Shown: piece after piece, positions 1 to 9,807 of the stretch
How the letters are laid out: the number at the start of each line of letters is the position of its first letter
Position numbering within the stretch: the first letter of the stretch is position 1
Origin: Przewalskia tangutica
Lineage: Eukaryota > Streptophyta > Magnoliopsida > Solanales > Solanaceae
NCBI GenBank assembly: GCA_029844215.1
Contig: CM056721.1
Span: 57,205,815-57,269,814, forward strand
DNA length: 64,000 nt
Direction of reading: 5' to 3'
Made by a program: the position numbers and the translations under genes
The notes under the pieces: model-generated
The model's input: the letters and a program-made list of their open reading frames with translations, nothing else
Database searches by the model: none
Told to the model about the DNA's origin: nothing

Positions 1-715
1 GAGGTACAAGAGTAACTCTTCAGTCAGGCATGGACGTTGCCCGCGTACAGGCTTATGCGCAGCAGACTGAGGAACGTAGAGATCGACGGATTAACCAAGA
101 ACAGCAGAAGAGGGCCAGAACAGCAGGGTCCTTTGGTAACTTTCGAGGCGGACCTTCTCAGCAGCAGACTGGTTATGCGCCTCCGCCAGTACAGAGTGGT
201 CCTCCACAGGCTTCAGGACGTTCGGGGTATGCAGGAGTTGGTCAGAGCTCCAGGGTTTCTGGTTCACAGATTTACATAGGTTCTAGCCAGCCAGATTCAG
301 TTTTCCCTCAGTGTTCACTATGTGGTAGGCGTCATCCCGGGGAATGTCGTCTTTTTACTGGTGCTTGTTTTACCAGCGGCCGTCAGGGCCATGTGATGAG
401 AGGATGTCCTAGTAGGAGGGATACAGGTGGAATGACTCAGCCTACCAGGTCAGTTGTGGATTCAGTGGTTTGGAGAGGAAGGGGTGTTAGCCAGAGGAGG
501 CCACCCCCACCTCGGTATGGCCGTTGTGGTAGGTGTCATTGTGGGGAGTATCGTACTACTTCGACAGCTTGTTATGCTTCATGACGCAGGCCATTTTATG
601 AAATCGCCCACCGTAGTGGCGCGGATGTTACGACTCAGCCTTCGGGATCAGCGGATGGTTCATCCCCTTCTATAGTTATGCGCCCAGCAGAGCAGGATTT
701 GGGTTAGAGCGACAA
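1..715 (+). pseudogene. gag: gag C-terminal fragment with CCHC-type zinc knuckles
   Basis: Gag forms the virus-like particle and binds element RNA. The reading frame is open from base 3 to a stop at 584; the ATG at 30 is internal, since the same residues (MD[VI]AR[VM]QA) lie mid-protein in the other copies. Residues 95-125 of that frame hold CSLCGRRHPGEC followed by CFTSGRQGHVMRGCP. The second is a CX2CX4HX4C knuckle whose second Cys is Ser. A further Cys-rich stretch (YGRCGRCHCGEY, then CYAS) follows in frame and looks like another copy of the knuckle module. After the stop, gag-related sequence continues in another frame to about 715, so the gene end is frameshifted. Upstream gag lies outside the window. 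Confidence 0.8.
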
Positions 716-1130
716 AGGGAAAGTGAAGCAGTAGTTACAGGTATATCCTTAACCCTCTAGAGACTAGTATGCGTGATATGATGACTTAATGTTAAGTGTT
801 ATGTTCGGATAGCATTGTGTAAGTTGTGATTAGAAAACATGGTTAGTTGAAAAGGGTAAGTTTGGGGCCATGGATATTGTGAGCCATAGAATACAGATAA
901 CCATGAAGACCTTAGATGTAAGGCCGTATTGAGTAAAGGATTGTACGTTTGATCGTTGTCAGAGTACATTGTGTACGTGGAGTTTATTCAGGTGATAAGT
1001 CCATGAGTGGTGTGAAATGGAAGTGGGTAGTGAGCTTAGACGACCACTAGGTTCTCATGACTTGAATAAGAGATTGTTCTGGTCCAGGAACGAGAGTTTA
1101 GTACGAAGAGGGTCGGGTTGAGGCCATATC
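716..1130 (+). other. Internal noncoding region downstream of gag (Z)
   Basis: The block opens with GTATATCCTTAACC and has no useful reading frame. It is shared with A (from about 11003), C (from 23740), F1 (47946), F2 (52756) and, reversed, G (ending about 59181). In the gag-only elements it follows gag directly, where pol would be expected. It ends at the ATATC target site of the solo LTR. Confidence 0.65.
1126..1130. repeat. Target-site duplication ATATC, left copy (solo LTR S1)
   Basis: ATATC directly precedes the LTR terminus TGTCACGACC and is repeated exactly at 4659-4663 after the opposite terminus, as expected for a 5-bp integrase duplication. Confidence 0.92.
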
Positions 1131-4100
1131 TGTCACGACCCGATCCCGGGCCCGTGACTGGTGCCTTACCCCGGGCACCCTAGTGATACAACATCAGAGA
1201 AAATCAGCGGAAATAAAAACTTAAACATGAAACAAGAGATATGATAAAAAAACAGGTCAACCAAAACGGTTGCCTTCTTGCATATATACAGAAATTCTTA
1301 AGTTACATCATTTACAACCCTGACCACAACAAAGATTTCATGCACTTAAGAATGTAACCATAACTATGACGGACAGTGGCTCGCCATACCCTCGAATGTA
1401 CAAGAACCTACAACTCGTGGAAACATACCAAAAGATAAGCCTCCGAGGAACGGAGCTTCCTAATATCGAACTGTGATCCTATGAGGATCAACAACCGATG
1501 TACTCTACCGCGCAGATGAACGCAGCCCAAGGAGGTCGATAACAGTACCAAGTATGTGAAATCAAAATATCAGAATGAAATCATAGTAGTCTATATAAAA
1601 CATGAGACATATATGATAACCAAACTACGAAGACATAATATGTAAGCAATACGCCAAGTCGTGACTCACGCCTCAAAGTCATCACTCAAATATAAATATG
1701 GGTCTCACGCCCACCACATCATTCGTGTTCGTGGAATACCTTCATCATTGCCGCATCTATGATATAGCAACACCAAGGAGTACATGAACACCGTGTCCCA
1801 CCTGTGTCATAACAACCGTGACGGCAAGTACGGGCGCTAACTACCGATACTGCCGCATCCTCAACTGACCGGGGCAAGTACGAAAGCCAACTACCAGATA
1901 CCAAAGCCGTACCACAAATCTACATAACCATACCACGAAGCTGACCCAGGGCAAGTACGAAAGCCAACTACCAGATATCACCTGCGCCACGTAGCTGGCC
2001 GGGGCAAGTACGAAGACTAACTACCAGATACCAAGCCGGAATCACGAGACTTCATCACAAAACTGAACGGGGCAAGTACGAAGGCTAACTACCAGATACC
2101 AAGCCGAATCAGCCACGACCTCGGGGCAAGTACTAGAGCCAACTACCAGATACCAAGCCGAATCAATAAAACCTCATGGAGAGCTAGTCCATGGAATAAT
2201 AATCACGTGTCGCACTGGAATGCTCACACCGCGTGACGCCCAAGTAAGATCATAACAAATCAGCCGGCCCTCCATCGAGAGACGCGGGGGTATAGAAATA
2301 CAATACTAGCACGACAAGGCTATCACACGCAAAAATAGGCAAGTTACACACAACTCAAGGTACTTTCATTTTATGCCAAAGTCCAATTTTTAACCCCAAA
2401 GTACTACGTACGTTAAATTCTTTTTAAAAGATCCATTTCTTTTACAAAGGTCACCCGATGCCCGTATTATCAAAATAGAGTGACTAACATTTTAAGTAAA
2501 CCAAAACAACTTCCATACTTTCCTTTTTAAAACAAATTAAGACAATACCATGCCTTCTTTTTAGACCAAAACACTTCTCCTTTTAAAGTCAAGTTACCAT
2601 TTTAAAACCCATGATAAAACCATTCTTTTGTTTTCATAAAGTCGTTATAACTAACTTCTCATAAAGCTGTTATAACACTTTATGTTTTAAACTAATTTAA
2701 GACAAAACCATGTCTTTCTTTTCAACCAAAAACTCTTCAATTCCTCAAGTCTCTTTTCTTTTAGAAATCAAGTTCCTTACTTTGGAAATTTAAGAAAATT
2801 AATGCTTGTTTATAATGATTCTTATTAAAGCAGCCATGATCTAGGAAATGTAATACAATTTTGTCTTATCTTAGCTTCTATGCAGATGGAGGTTTCTACT
2901 GGTTTTAATAGTAATTAATTAGTCAATACATTTTCCCTTATTAACGCTGCAGTGGTTTGTTCGATACTTATTCTCATTTCCGAAATCAATATAATATTAT
3001 TTCTTTTAAAACCCAAGTACCCATTTCTCATAAAAGCGGTTTCACAACTGTTTAACACAAACCAAGTCCTTAATATTTCACATCAAGTCATTTATAAGTC
3101 AAGTCTCTTATCTTTTAAAAACCACAAACCATTTCTTTACCTACATAAAGTTGTTATAGCAAACTTCCCCTAAAGCCGTTATAACACTTTATGTTTTAAA
3201 CCAACCAAATTCATTTAGCACATGTACGTCTACCGTACTACATAGTTTACAACAATCATGCTAGAAAAGATAGGAAGAGGTTCACAAACCTCGCGACAGT
3301 TATCGACAATTAGCAAAACGCTCCAAGTACTATAACCTTGCTAGCCTTTTCCACCCTTCAAGTAGAATACGCTACTCGTAGTACTTTAACCTATAATGGC
3401 CATAAAACGTCTATCAACTTCTAGATCTCTTCGTAGAGTATTTCTAAGTACAAGGCTCCTTATTCTACGGAAAATTCGGCAGCACCTCCCCCCCCACAAC
3501 CACATAAATATCCTCCTCTATCGAGGCCTGCTACCAAGCCAACAACTCCAGTGGGGGTTACATATCTAACCGGACGTGTACAATTCTACTTCACAATAAT
3601 ACTACAAGTCTACTGTAAATACAGTCCAATGTAAATACAGTTCAATTCTTTATAATTATTCTTCCAATATATCTTATACTCAATTTTAAGCTACTACAAT
3701 ATGTAATATCCAATTACAATAGAAGGATATAGATCATTACCTCGATAAGCCCAAAATTATCCAAGTTTATAAGTCGATCCTGAGCAACGTTTAGCTCCAA
3801 TTCCTTACGCTCCAACCCGCTCCAAGAAACCCTAAGAAGTTTCTAAACAACTTCTCTTAACACTTCAACCAAGCTATGAAGATTTTTCTAGGGTTTCACC
3901 TTGCGACTATTGGAATAAAGTAGTATTTTCCGAGCTCCTAGTATTGAAATAACTTTGGAATACTACTAGGTATACTAGGCTAAGGTATTTGGGATTATAC
4001 AACAATACTCAAAGTATTTTCTACACATGTGGGGGGAGGGACGAAACACAAACCTAAATGGAGGGAGTATTTGCTTTGGAAAGTATTCAAGTGTGGGATG

Positions 4101-4658
4101 AATTTAGTCTTCAACTTAAGGGGGCATTTATAGGACATTCAAGGGCTAGGATTGAAGCAAGTGTGTGGTCTAGATTGGGCCATGTGTGTGTAGGTCCCAC
4201 TTATCCATCTACTACACAAAATATCTTCAAGACTTTGACCAAATGTTTATGGCCTTTAACATGTAAAAAACGTGTAACTCATGCCCACAATTTCGTCCAC
4301 CAAGTGTCACCAAGGGGTGACACATGTCTCCCTCCTATTGGACCAAAATATTTCATCTTCCGAAAATATCCGTAATGCCAAAAAAAATCTCGAAAAATAA
4401 AGTGGGCCCTACAACCGTAAATTCCTCCCGCGGGCCCCACGTGACCATTCCGGAAAATAAAATTCCATAATTCTCAAATATTCCAAAAAGTCCGAATACC
4501 AAATCTGGGAATCCAATTCCCATTAACGAATCTTTTTCCTTCACAAAATCCGGAAACTTTTCCGTCGAAAAATCACATCTTTCTTTCTTTCCAAAATTAC
4601 TGTCGTATTCTCGTACGTACGTCTTCACATACATACCCTGGAACTACGGGGTGTAACA
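1131..4658 (-). mobile_element. Solo LTR S1 (3,528 bp), minus orientation
   Basis: On the plus strand it opens TGTCACGACC (the reverse complement of the LTR end GGTCGTGACA) and closes with GGGGTGTAACA (reverse of the LTR start TGTTACACCCC). No PBS, gag or PPT is attached at either side and a perfect ATATC duplication flanks it. It is therefore a solo LTR left by recombination between two LTRs, not a truncated element. Its order matches the other LTRs read backwards: U5 end, minisatellite, TTATAAC/CTTTATG hairpin motifs, a TATA-like box (ATTTATA on the plus strand, 4126-4132), and a degenerate U3 palindrome near 4314-4336. The TGTTACACCCC start groups it with S2 and H. Confidence 0.9.
1822..2165 (-). 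repeat. LTR minisatellite, about 6 units of 45-76 bp (S1)
   Basis: Units share GGGGCAAGTACGAAAGCC followed by AACTACCAGATACC, with variable spacers. In LTR orientation the unit resembles the repeat in A's 5' LTR near 8698-8940 (TGGTAC...CTTGCCCCG), so S1 and A carry the same repeat type. Unit edges are approximate. Confidence 0.75.
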
Positions 4659-4663
4659 ATATC
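4659..4663. repeat. Target-site duplication ATATC, right copy (solo LTR S1)
   Basis: It matches 1126-1130 exactly and lies next to the LTR terminus GTGTAACA. Confidence 0.92.
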
Positions 4664-4779
4664 CCGGGTCAACCCGCAGCCCGGAATGTGGTGGGATCAG
4701 TTTGAGGTGGTCCCGCTAGATGATAGGGTCACGATGGTGTTAGGCCCAAGTTTAGGTAACCATCGTACGAGTTCGTGGA

Positions 4780-5580
4780 TGCGTTCGACTAGTAGTCGGG
4801 CCGATGAGGTCAGCCCATCTTGTCTTTCAGTCAGGACTGTTTACTCGGCGGAGGGTTATGCGAGATGTTATATATCAGGAAGGTTGTAAGGCTGCACGGG
4901 TTCCTACTTTTATTTTATGACAGGCAGTGGAGCCCAGTTATGGCTATTTCTTTTTCTGGAGGTTTTACCAGGTGGGGTTAGGAACTCAGGTGAGTCTCAG
5001 TATTGCATTCACCCTCGGGCCGACGGACGAACAACGCGTTTTATCCAGATATTTGAGGATAGGTTACGCCTGTTTTGATTTCAGGGGTAGCTGTGAGGAT
5101 TATTTGCCTCTTGTTGAGTGAGTATTATACTAGCTACCATTTCAGTATTCGGATGGTGCCTTATGAAGCCTTGTATGGGCGGAAGTGTAGGTTGCTGGTC
5201 GATTGGTTCGATGTTGGCAAGGTTCAGATAGTTGGTCCATACTTGATTTAGCAGGATGTGGATAAGGTGAAGCTTATCCAGAAGAGGTTATTAGCAGCCG
5301 AGTCACCGTAAGTAGTGCGGATAATCGGCGTCGACACTTGGAGTTCAGGTTGACGGTGGGTCTTCTTGAAGGTACTACCCCGGAAGGGTGTGACGAGATT
5401 TGGAAAGCAGGGGAAACTTAGCCCGAGGTACTTTGGGCCTTTTCAGATCATTTGTAGAAAAGGCCAGGTTGCCTATAAGTTAGCACTGCTGTCCGACTTA
5501 GGAGGCAGTACGTCCGGTCTTCCATGATGCTATGTTTCGGAAGAGTATCAGAGATCCATCCAGAGTGTTCCCAGTTAATG
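4780..5580 (+). pseudogene. int: Integrase core/C-terminal remnant in element Z
   Basis: Integrase inserts the cDNA into the genome. The translation of 4927-5121 (residues LGTQVSLSIAFTLGPTDEQR, then a degenerate LEDMLRACVIDF) matches the part of Ty3/gypsy integrase around the HPQTDGQ-ER segment that carries the catalytic Glu. It continues, with frame changes, into LPLVE, a MxPYEALYGRKC segment (about 5155-5190), a GWFDVG-like segment, and a VHPVFH-like segment near 5520. Reverse transcriptase, RNase H and the first two integrase catalytic Asp are absent. The gag-only copies A and C lack this block at the equivalent position, so Z is either a partly deleted autonomous relative or a recombinant. 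It is nonfunctional. Confidence 0.75.
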
Positions 5581-5935
5581 ATGACCAAGTTGGAGATGGT
5601 AACCCCGAGATTTTTGAAAACTGAAGCAATGACAGAAATATGGTACGTATAGTAGGAAGAGTTCGAGTGTACGAGAAGGGTACGACGAGTAAGAAAAGAA
5701 GCGAACATGTGTTATGGGCATTGAAGTGATCATTTCTTTTGTGAAGTGGAGATGCGAAGGGAGTATCCTTTAGACCATGGGTGAGAGCTTTTTGTGAAGT
5801 TAGAGGTGATTCCTCATTGGCTCGAATGTGAGTTTTTGCGCGTATGTTGTATTATGGCCACGTGTGGCATAATTGGTTTCGTAAGTATAGTAGGGAAGAC
5901 TATACCGGCGCATGTGTGTTTAGAGTCTTAGAAGG
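5581..5935 (+). other. 3' noncoding internal region of Z
   Basis: It runs from GATGACCAAGTTGGAG to the PPT-side hairpin and is shared with A (11539-11733), C (24254-24647) and F2 (53281-53476). I see no coding signal beyond integrase leftovers. Confidence 0.55.
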
Positions 5936-5954
5936 AACATTCAGGACGAATGTT
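5936..5954 (+). repeat. PPT-adjacent inverted repeat (Z copy)
   Basis: AACATTCA and CGAATGTT lie around a 3-nt loop. One base differs from the perfect 8+8 arms seen in A, C, D and G. The polypurine tract that should follow is replaced by the start of element A. Confidence 0.7.
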
Positions 5955-6163
5955 TCTGTTATACCCCGTATTTCCAGAGTATGTACGTGAGGGCGTACGT
6001 ATAAGAATTTGAGCCTTAAGATTAGGCAAGGTTCGAAATTGGGCACAAGTGCCGAAAAGAGTCGTTTTCCGACGAAACGCTTTCCATTTTACGTAGGGAA
6101 AATTCGCTATGTCATTAATAATTTTATGGATTTTTCCGAGAGACGAAACATTTTGGATTAACG

Positions 6164-6185
6164 GAGGGTGACAAGTGTCACCCTC
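6164..6185. promoter_or_regulatory. U3 palindrome (A 5' LTR)
   Basis: Perfect 10-bp arms GAGGGTGACA and TGTCACCCTC are separated by AG. It lies about 180 bp upstream of the TATA box. The same palindrome is perfect in A's 3' LTR, F2 and its 3' LTR, and near-perfect in C and F1. Conservation suggests a binding site or structure; its role is inferred. Confidence 0.65.
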
Positions 6186-6366
6186 ACATTGGAAGCAAGT
6201 GGACGGCAAAGCTAGACCATTGGCACGTTTTTTGTGTTGAAATTTTGGTCAAGGGTTAGGTAGGATATTTTGTGTAGATGGATAAGGTAGCACATGGCTA
6301 AATCTTGGCCTTACACTTGCTATGCACTTGTCTTCATCTTGGCCATTGGTTGGCCTTCACTTGACC

Positions 6367-6374
6367 TATAAATA
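6367..6374 (+). promoter_or_regulatory. TATA box TATAAATA (A 5' LTR)
   Basis: TATAAATACCCCTCTAAG followed by an AAGACTT motif recurs at the same LTR position in C, F1, F2, B and, reversed, D, E and G. It is the likely U3 promoter. Transcription would start some 25-35 bp downstream. Confidence 0.75.
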
Positions 6375-7403
6375 CCCCTCTAAGTTGAAGACTTTGTTCA
6401 TCCTCACTTGAGCAATCTATCTAAGTCTCAAAATACTCCTCCTCTTGTTCTTTCGCCCACCACACCCCCTCCCCTTTGAGAAGGCCCTTTGGCCGAGAGC
6501 TTCCTCCCCTCAGTGGTTAGCGTGGGGTACCCCTAGCCTAGTTGTTTTCAGATAATACCCCTTTGTCAGGTATAGAAATACTCTCCTAGTATTGTTATAA
6601 TGTCCAAATACCTCGCCCAAATACCTTGTAGTTTTCCCAAGGTTACACTTATACAAAAGCCTAAAATACTATTATACTTCCTTTAGCCACTAAACTAAAC
6701 CCTAAGGAAATCTTCATTGATAGTTGAAGTAATTGAGTAGGTTGGTTAGAACTTCTAAGGGTTGTTTGAGCGGGTTGGAGCGCATTTGAGTAGAGCTAAA
6801 CCTTGCTCAGATCGACATATAAACTCGGATAATTTTGGGCTTATCGAGGTAAACACTCTTGACCTTCTATTGTAATTGGAAATTACATATTGTAGGAATA
6901 TATAGTTGAAGTATACTATATATAGAATCTGAACATTATAATTGTGTGGCAATGTCTTTTGACTTAAGCCCTAATTTTAAAGAAGAGAATCGAATCAGAA
7001 TTACATAGGATCAGACATTAGAGACTTGTGTAGTATTACTGTGAGTAGAATGGTACACGTCCGGTTAGATGCAAAACCCCTCGGTTGGCTTGGTAGCCGC
7101 CGATAGAGAGAGATTTACGCTGCCATGCGGGGGAAGGTGTCGAATTTTCTGTAGAATATTCTACATTGAGATCTAAGATGTTAATAGGCGCCTTGTGGCC
7201 TCTATAGGTTGAAATACTGCGTGTGGCGTGGTCTACTTGGCTTAAGGTGTAGCCGACGGTTTGAGGTACTTGGAGCGTTTTGCTATTAGTCGATAATCGT
7301 CGCGAGGTATGTGAACCTCTTCCTATCTTTTCTAGCATGATATGTGTGTAACTATGTAAGCAGTGAGACGCATACGTGCTAAATGTATTTGATTGGTTTA
7401 AAA

Positions 7404-7453
7404 CATAAAGTGTTATAACAGCTTTATGGGAAGTTGGTTATAACAGCTTTATG
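7404..7453. repeat. LTR inverted-repeat motif CATAAAG/TTATAAC/CTTTATG (A)
   Basis: CATAAAG, the self-complementary TGTTATAACA, then CTTTATG form a 25-bp near-palindrome (7404-7428). A second GTTATAAC...CTTTATG half follows after GGGAAGTTG. The double motif is conserved in all the LTR subfamilies here. Confidence 0.7.
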
Positions 7454-8465
7454 TAGGTAAGGAAATGCTTGTGGTTTTAAAAAGGTAACTGATTTGACTT
7501 ATAACTGACTTGTTGTGTAATAGTAAAGAATCTTGAAGTATTTCAAAAGAATGCTGAATCATCTTTAACAGAAGAGTAATACTTGGTTTTGAAAACATAA
7601 GAGTTATACTAGCTTTATGGGAAGTTAGGTATAACGTCTTAAGAGAGAATGGTTTTACTGATTTTTAGAAGTTAAGAGACTTAATCTTAAAAGATAAGAG
7701 ACTTGACTTGATATGGATGTTAGTGTGAAACCTCATTCGTGAGTAATGAGTACCTGGTTGTAAAAGGAATAATGTTTTACTGATTCGGAAATCAGAATAA
7801 GTATCGAACAAACCACTGCAGCGCTAATAAAGGAAAATGTAATGACTAATGAAGTATTATTAAAACCAGTAGAAACCTCCATCTGCATAGAAGCTAAGAT
7901 GAGACAAAATGAGACAAAATGAGATTACATTTTCTAGATCATGGCTGCTTAATAAGATTGATTATGAACAAGAATAACCTACTCGCCTAGGGCATATGTT
8001 ACTCAATTGTTTTAAAAAAGAGATTAAGACATTGAACTATGAAACTTTTCTAAAAAGAGATCGCGAATTGAAATTAGGCAACCGAACTTTAGGTAAAGAA
8101 AGGCATCAGGTTGTCTTAAAATGGTTTAAAACATAAAGTGTTATAACAAATTTTATGGGAAGTTGGTTATAACGACTTTATGAAACAAAAGAAGGGTTTT
8201 TATCATCGGTTTTAATGTGGTAACTTGACTTTAAAAAGAGAAGTGTTTTGGTCTAAAAGAAGGCATGGTATTGCCTTAATTTGGTTTTAAAAGGATAGTA
8301 TGGAAGTTGTTTTGGTTTACTTAAAGATATAAGTCACTCTATTTTATGCTACGTATCGAGTGACTTTTATAAAAGTGGAATGGATCTTTAAAAGGAACTT
8401 AACGCACGTAGTACTTTAGGATTAAAACCCGACTTTGACATAAAATGAAAGTACCTCGAGTTGTG

Positions 8466-8550
8466 GATAACTTGCCTATGCTTGTTGTTGTGTAACTTGC
8501 CTATGCTTGTTGTTGTGTAACTTGCCTATGCTTGTTGTGATAGCCTTTGT
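8466..8550 (+). repeat. 25-bp tandem repeat, 3 units (A 5' LTR)
   Basis: The unit is AACTTGCCTATGCTTGTTGT plus TGTGT. C's LTRs carry diverged expansions of the same unit (21385-21505, 26998-27138). Confidence 0.8.
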
Positions 8551-8697
8551 TATGCAAGAATTGTGTTCTATATTACCGCGTCTCAATGGAGGGCGGTTGA
8601 CTTGTTGAGGACTTACTTGGACGCATCACAGTGACGGAAAATTTCACGTATGCTCTCGATGATAGTGTTATTCCATGGACTAGCTCTCCACGAGGTT

Positions 8698-8940
8698 TCT
8701 TTCATCGCTCGCCTGGTACCGTGGTCGGCTTCAGATTTGCCCCGCCTCGTGGCTGATTCGCCTGGTACTGTAGTTAGCCCTCGTGACTTGCCCCGCTCGG
8801 TAGTGGCGGTCTCGTGATACGCCTTGGTACCGTGGTCACCAGATTTGCCCCTGGCCACCACGTGACCGCCTTGGTATCCGTAGTCGCCGCACTTGCCCCG
8901 TGTCGCCTTCGTGGTTTGGTTGTAGTGTATTGTTATTACG
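8698..8940 (+). repeat. LTR minisatellite of about 45-60 bp units (A 5' LTR)
   Basis: Diverged units contain GCCTTGGTACCGTGGTC or GCCTGGTACTGTAGTTAGCC followed by CTTGCCCCG. About 4-5 units are present, with approximate edges. It occupies the position where the other LTR subfamilies carry unrelated repeats. The open minus frame across it (8613-9023) is a by-product of the repeat. Confidence 0.65.
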
Positions 8941-9610
8941 GCTTTGGCATCGTGGGACTTGGTGTTCGTGTGTACTTTTGATGTTATCATATCATAGATC
9001 GCCAGCTGGCGAAGGTATTCCACGTACGATCGATGTGGGCGTGAGAACCATAATTATATTTGAGTAAATGACCGGGGCGTGAGACCGACTTGATATAATC
9101 AAGTTATATGTACATCGTAGTTTGCTATCATACATGTCTCCCGCTTTATATAGACTATTATGATTTCATTTACGTGATTTACGCTTCACATACTTGGTAC
9201 CAGATCGACCTCCTTCGGGCCGCGTTACGCCGCAGTAAGTACATCATTGCCGATCCCCGCTTAGGATCACCTTTCACAGATTGGAAGCTCCGCTCCTTCT
9301 GAGGCTTATCTTTGGTATGTTACCCGATGTCAGAGGTTCTGTACATTCGTGGTATGGCGGCCCCGTCCCGCCATAGTTGTTGTAAAAATCTTAGAGGTCC
9401 GTAGCATCACAAGCGTGGTTGTAAGGATTGTAACTGTTCAAACGTTTATATATATATGTTGAAAGACAACTGTTTTGGTTGGCCTGTTTATTTATCATAT
9501 CTCTCATTTCATGATTATGTTTTATTTCCGCTGATTTTCTCTGATGTTGTATCACTAGGGTGCCCGGGGTAAGGCACCAGTCACGGGCCCGGATTCGGGT
9601 CGTGACAAAG

Positions 9611-9622
9611 TGGTATCAGAGC
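9611..9622 (+). other. Primer-binding site (element A)
   Basis: TGGTATCAGAGC lies 3 nt after the LTR end CGTGACA. It is the standard plant PBS complementary to the 3' end of initiator-Met tRNA, which primes minus-strand cDNA synthesis. Confidence 0.93.
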
Positions 9623-9807
9623 AGTTAATCCTCGGAAAGTGTCTACGCATCGTGTTCAGAAGAGTCTTGATTATCGGGTGTTGTGCACCACATCTATAAT
9701 CGTGAGGCCGCAGGACATTTAGGTTGGTTTCCATTCTTCTCATTCCGAGATCGTGCCTGTAGCCGTGTAATAAGATCGACCCTCCGACATACTTCGCTTT
9801 ACCGCTT

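Larger units (their letters stand above)
1..5956 (+). mobile_element. Element Z: 3' part of a Tekay-like Ty3/gypsy LTR retrotransposon
   Basis: This is the internal region of an LTR retrotransposon, cut on the left by the window edge. It carries the gag C-terminus, a noncoding stretch shared with the gag-only elements further right, an integrase remnant, and the family's conserved 3' end. A minus-strand solo LTR interrupts it at 1131-4658. Removing the insert and one duplicated ATATC rejoins a GGGTTG...CGGGTCAACCCG stretch that is contiguous in element A near 11346-11380. Z stops at GTTTC (5952-5956), just short of where its polypurine tract should begin, because element A is inserted there. 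Family assignment is strong; the Tekay lineage is inferred from the chromodomain in relatives B and D. Confidence 0.85.
5957..9607 (+). repeat. 5' LTR of element A (3,651 bp)
   Basis: It starts TGTTATACCCCG and ends GGGTCGTGACA, with TG...CA ends, and the PBS lies 3 nt downstream. It contains a U3 palindrome, a TATA box, a large region with TTATAAC/CTTTATG inverted repeats, two tandem-repeat blocks, and a GC-rich end (GGTGCCCGGGGTAAGGC). The length is long even for plant gypsy elements; Tekay/Del elements are known for LTRs of several kb. Confidence 0.93.

Noticed and set aside
8613..9023. 136-codon minus-strand reading frame rich in G, K and T
   Set aside because: It lies across the repeat block of A's LTR, has low-complexity composition, and is not kept in the other LTRs.
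5957..9607. 3' LTR of element Z
   Set aside because: The LTR is followed by PBS and gag and is not preceded by a PPT, so it is A's 5' LTR.
9611..9622. Part of a tRNA-Met gene
   Set aside because: Only the 12-nt 3'-end complement is present; position and context fit a retroelement primer-binding site, and no cloverleaf follows.
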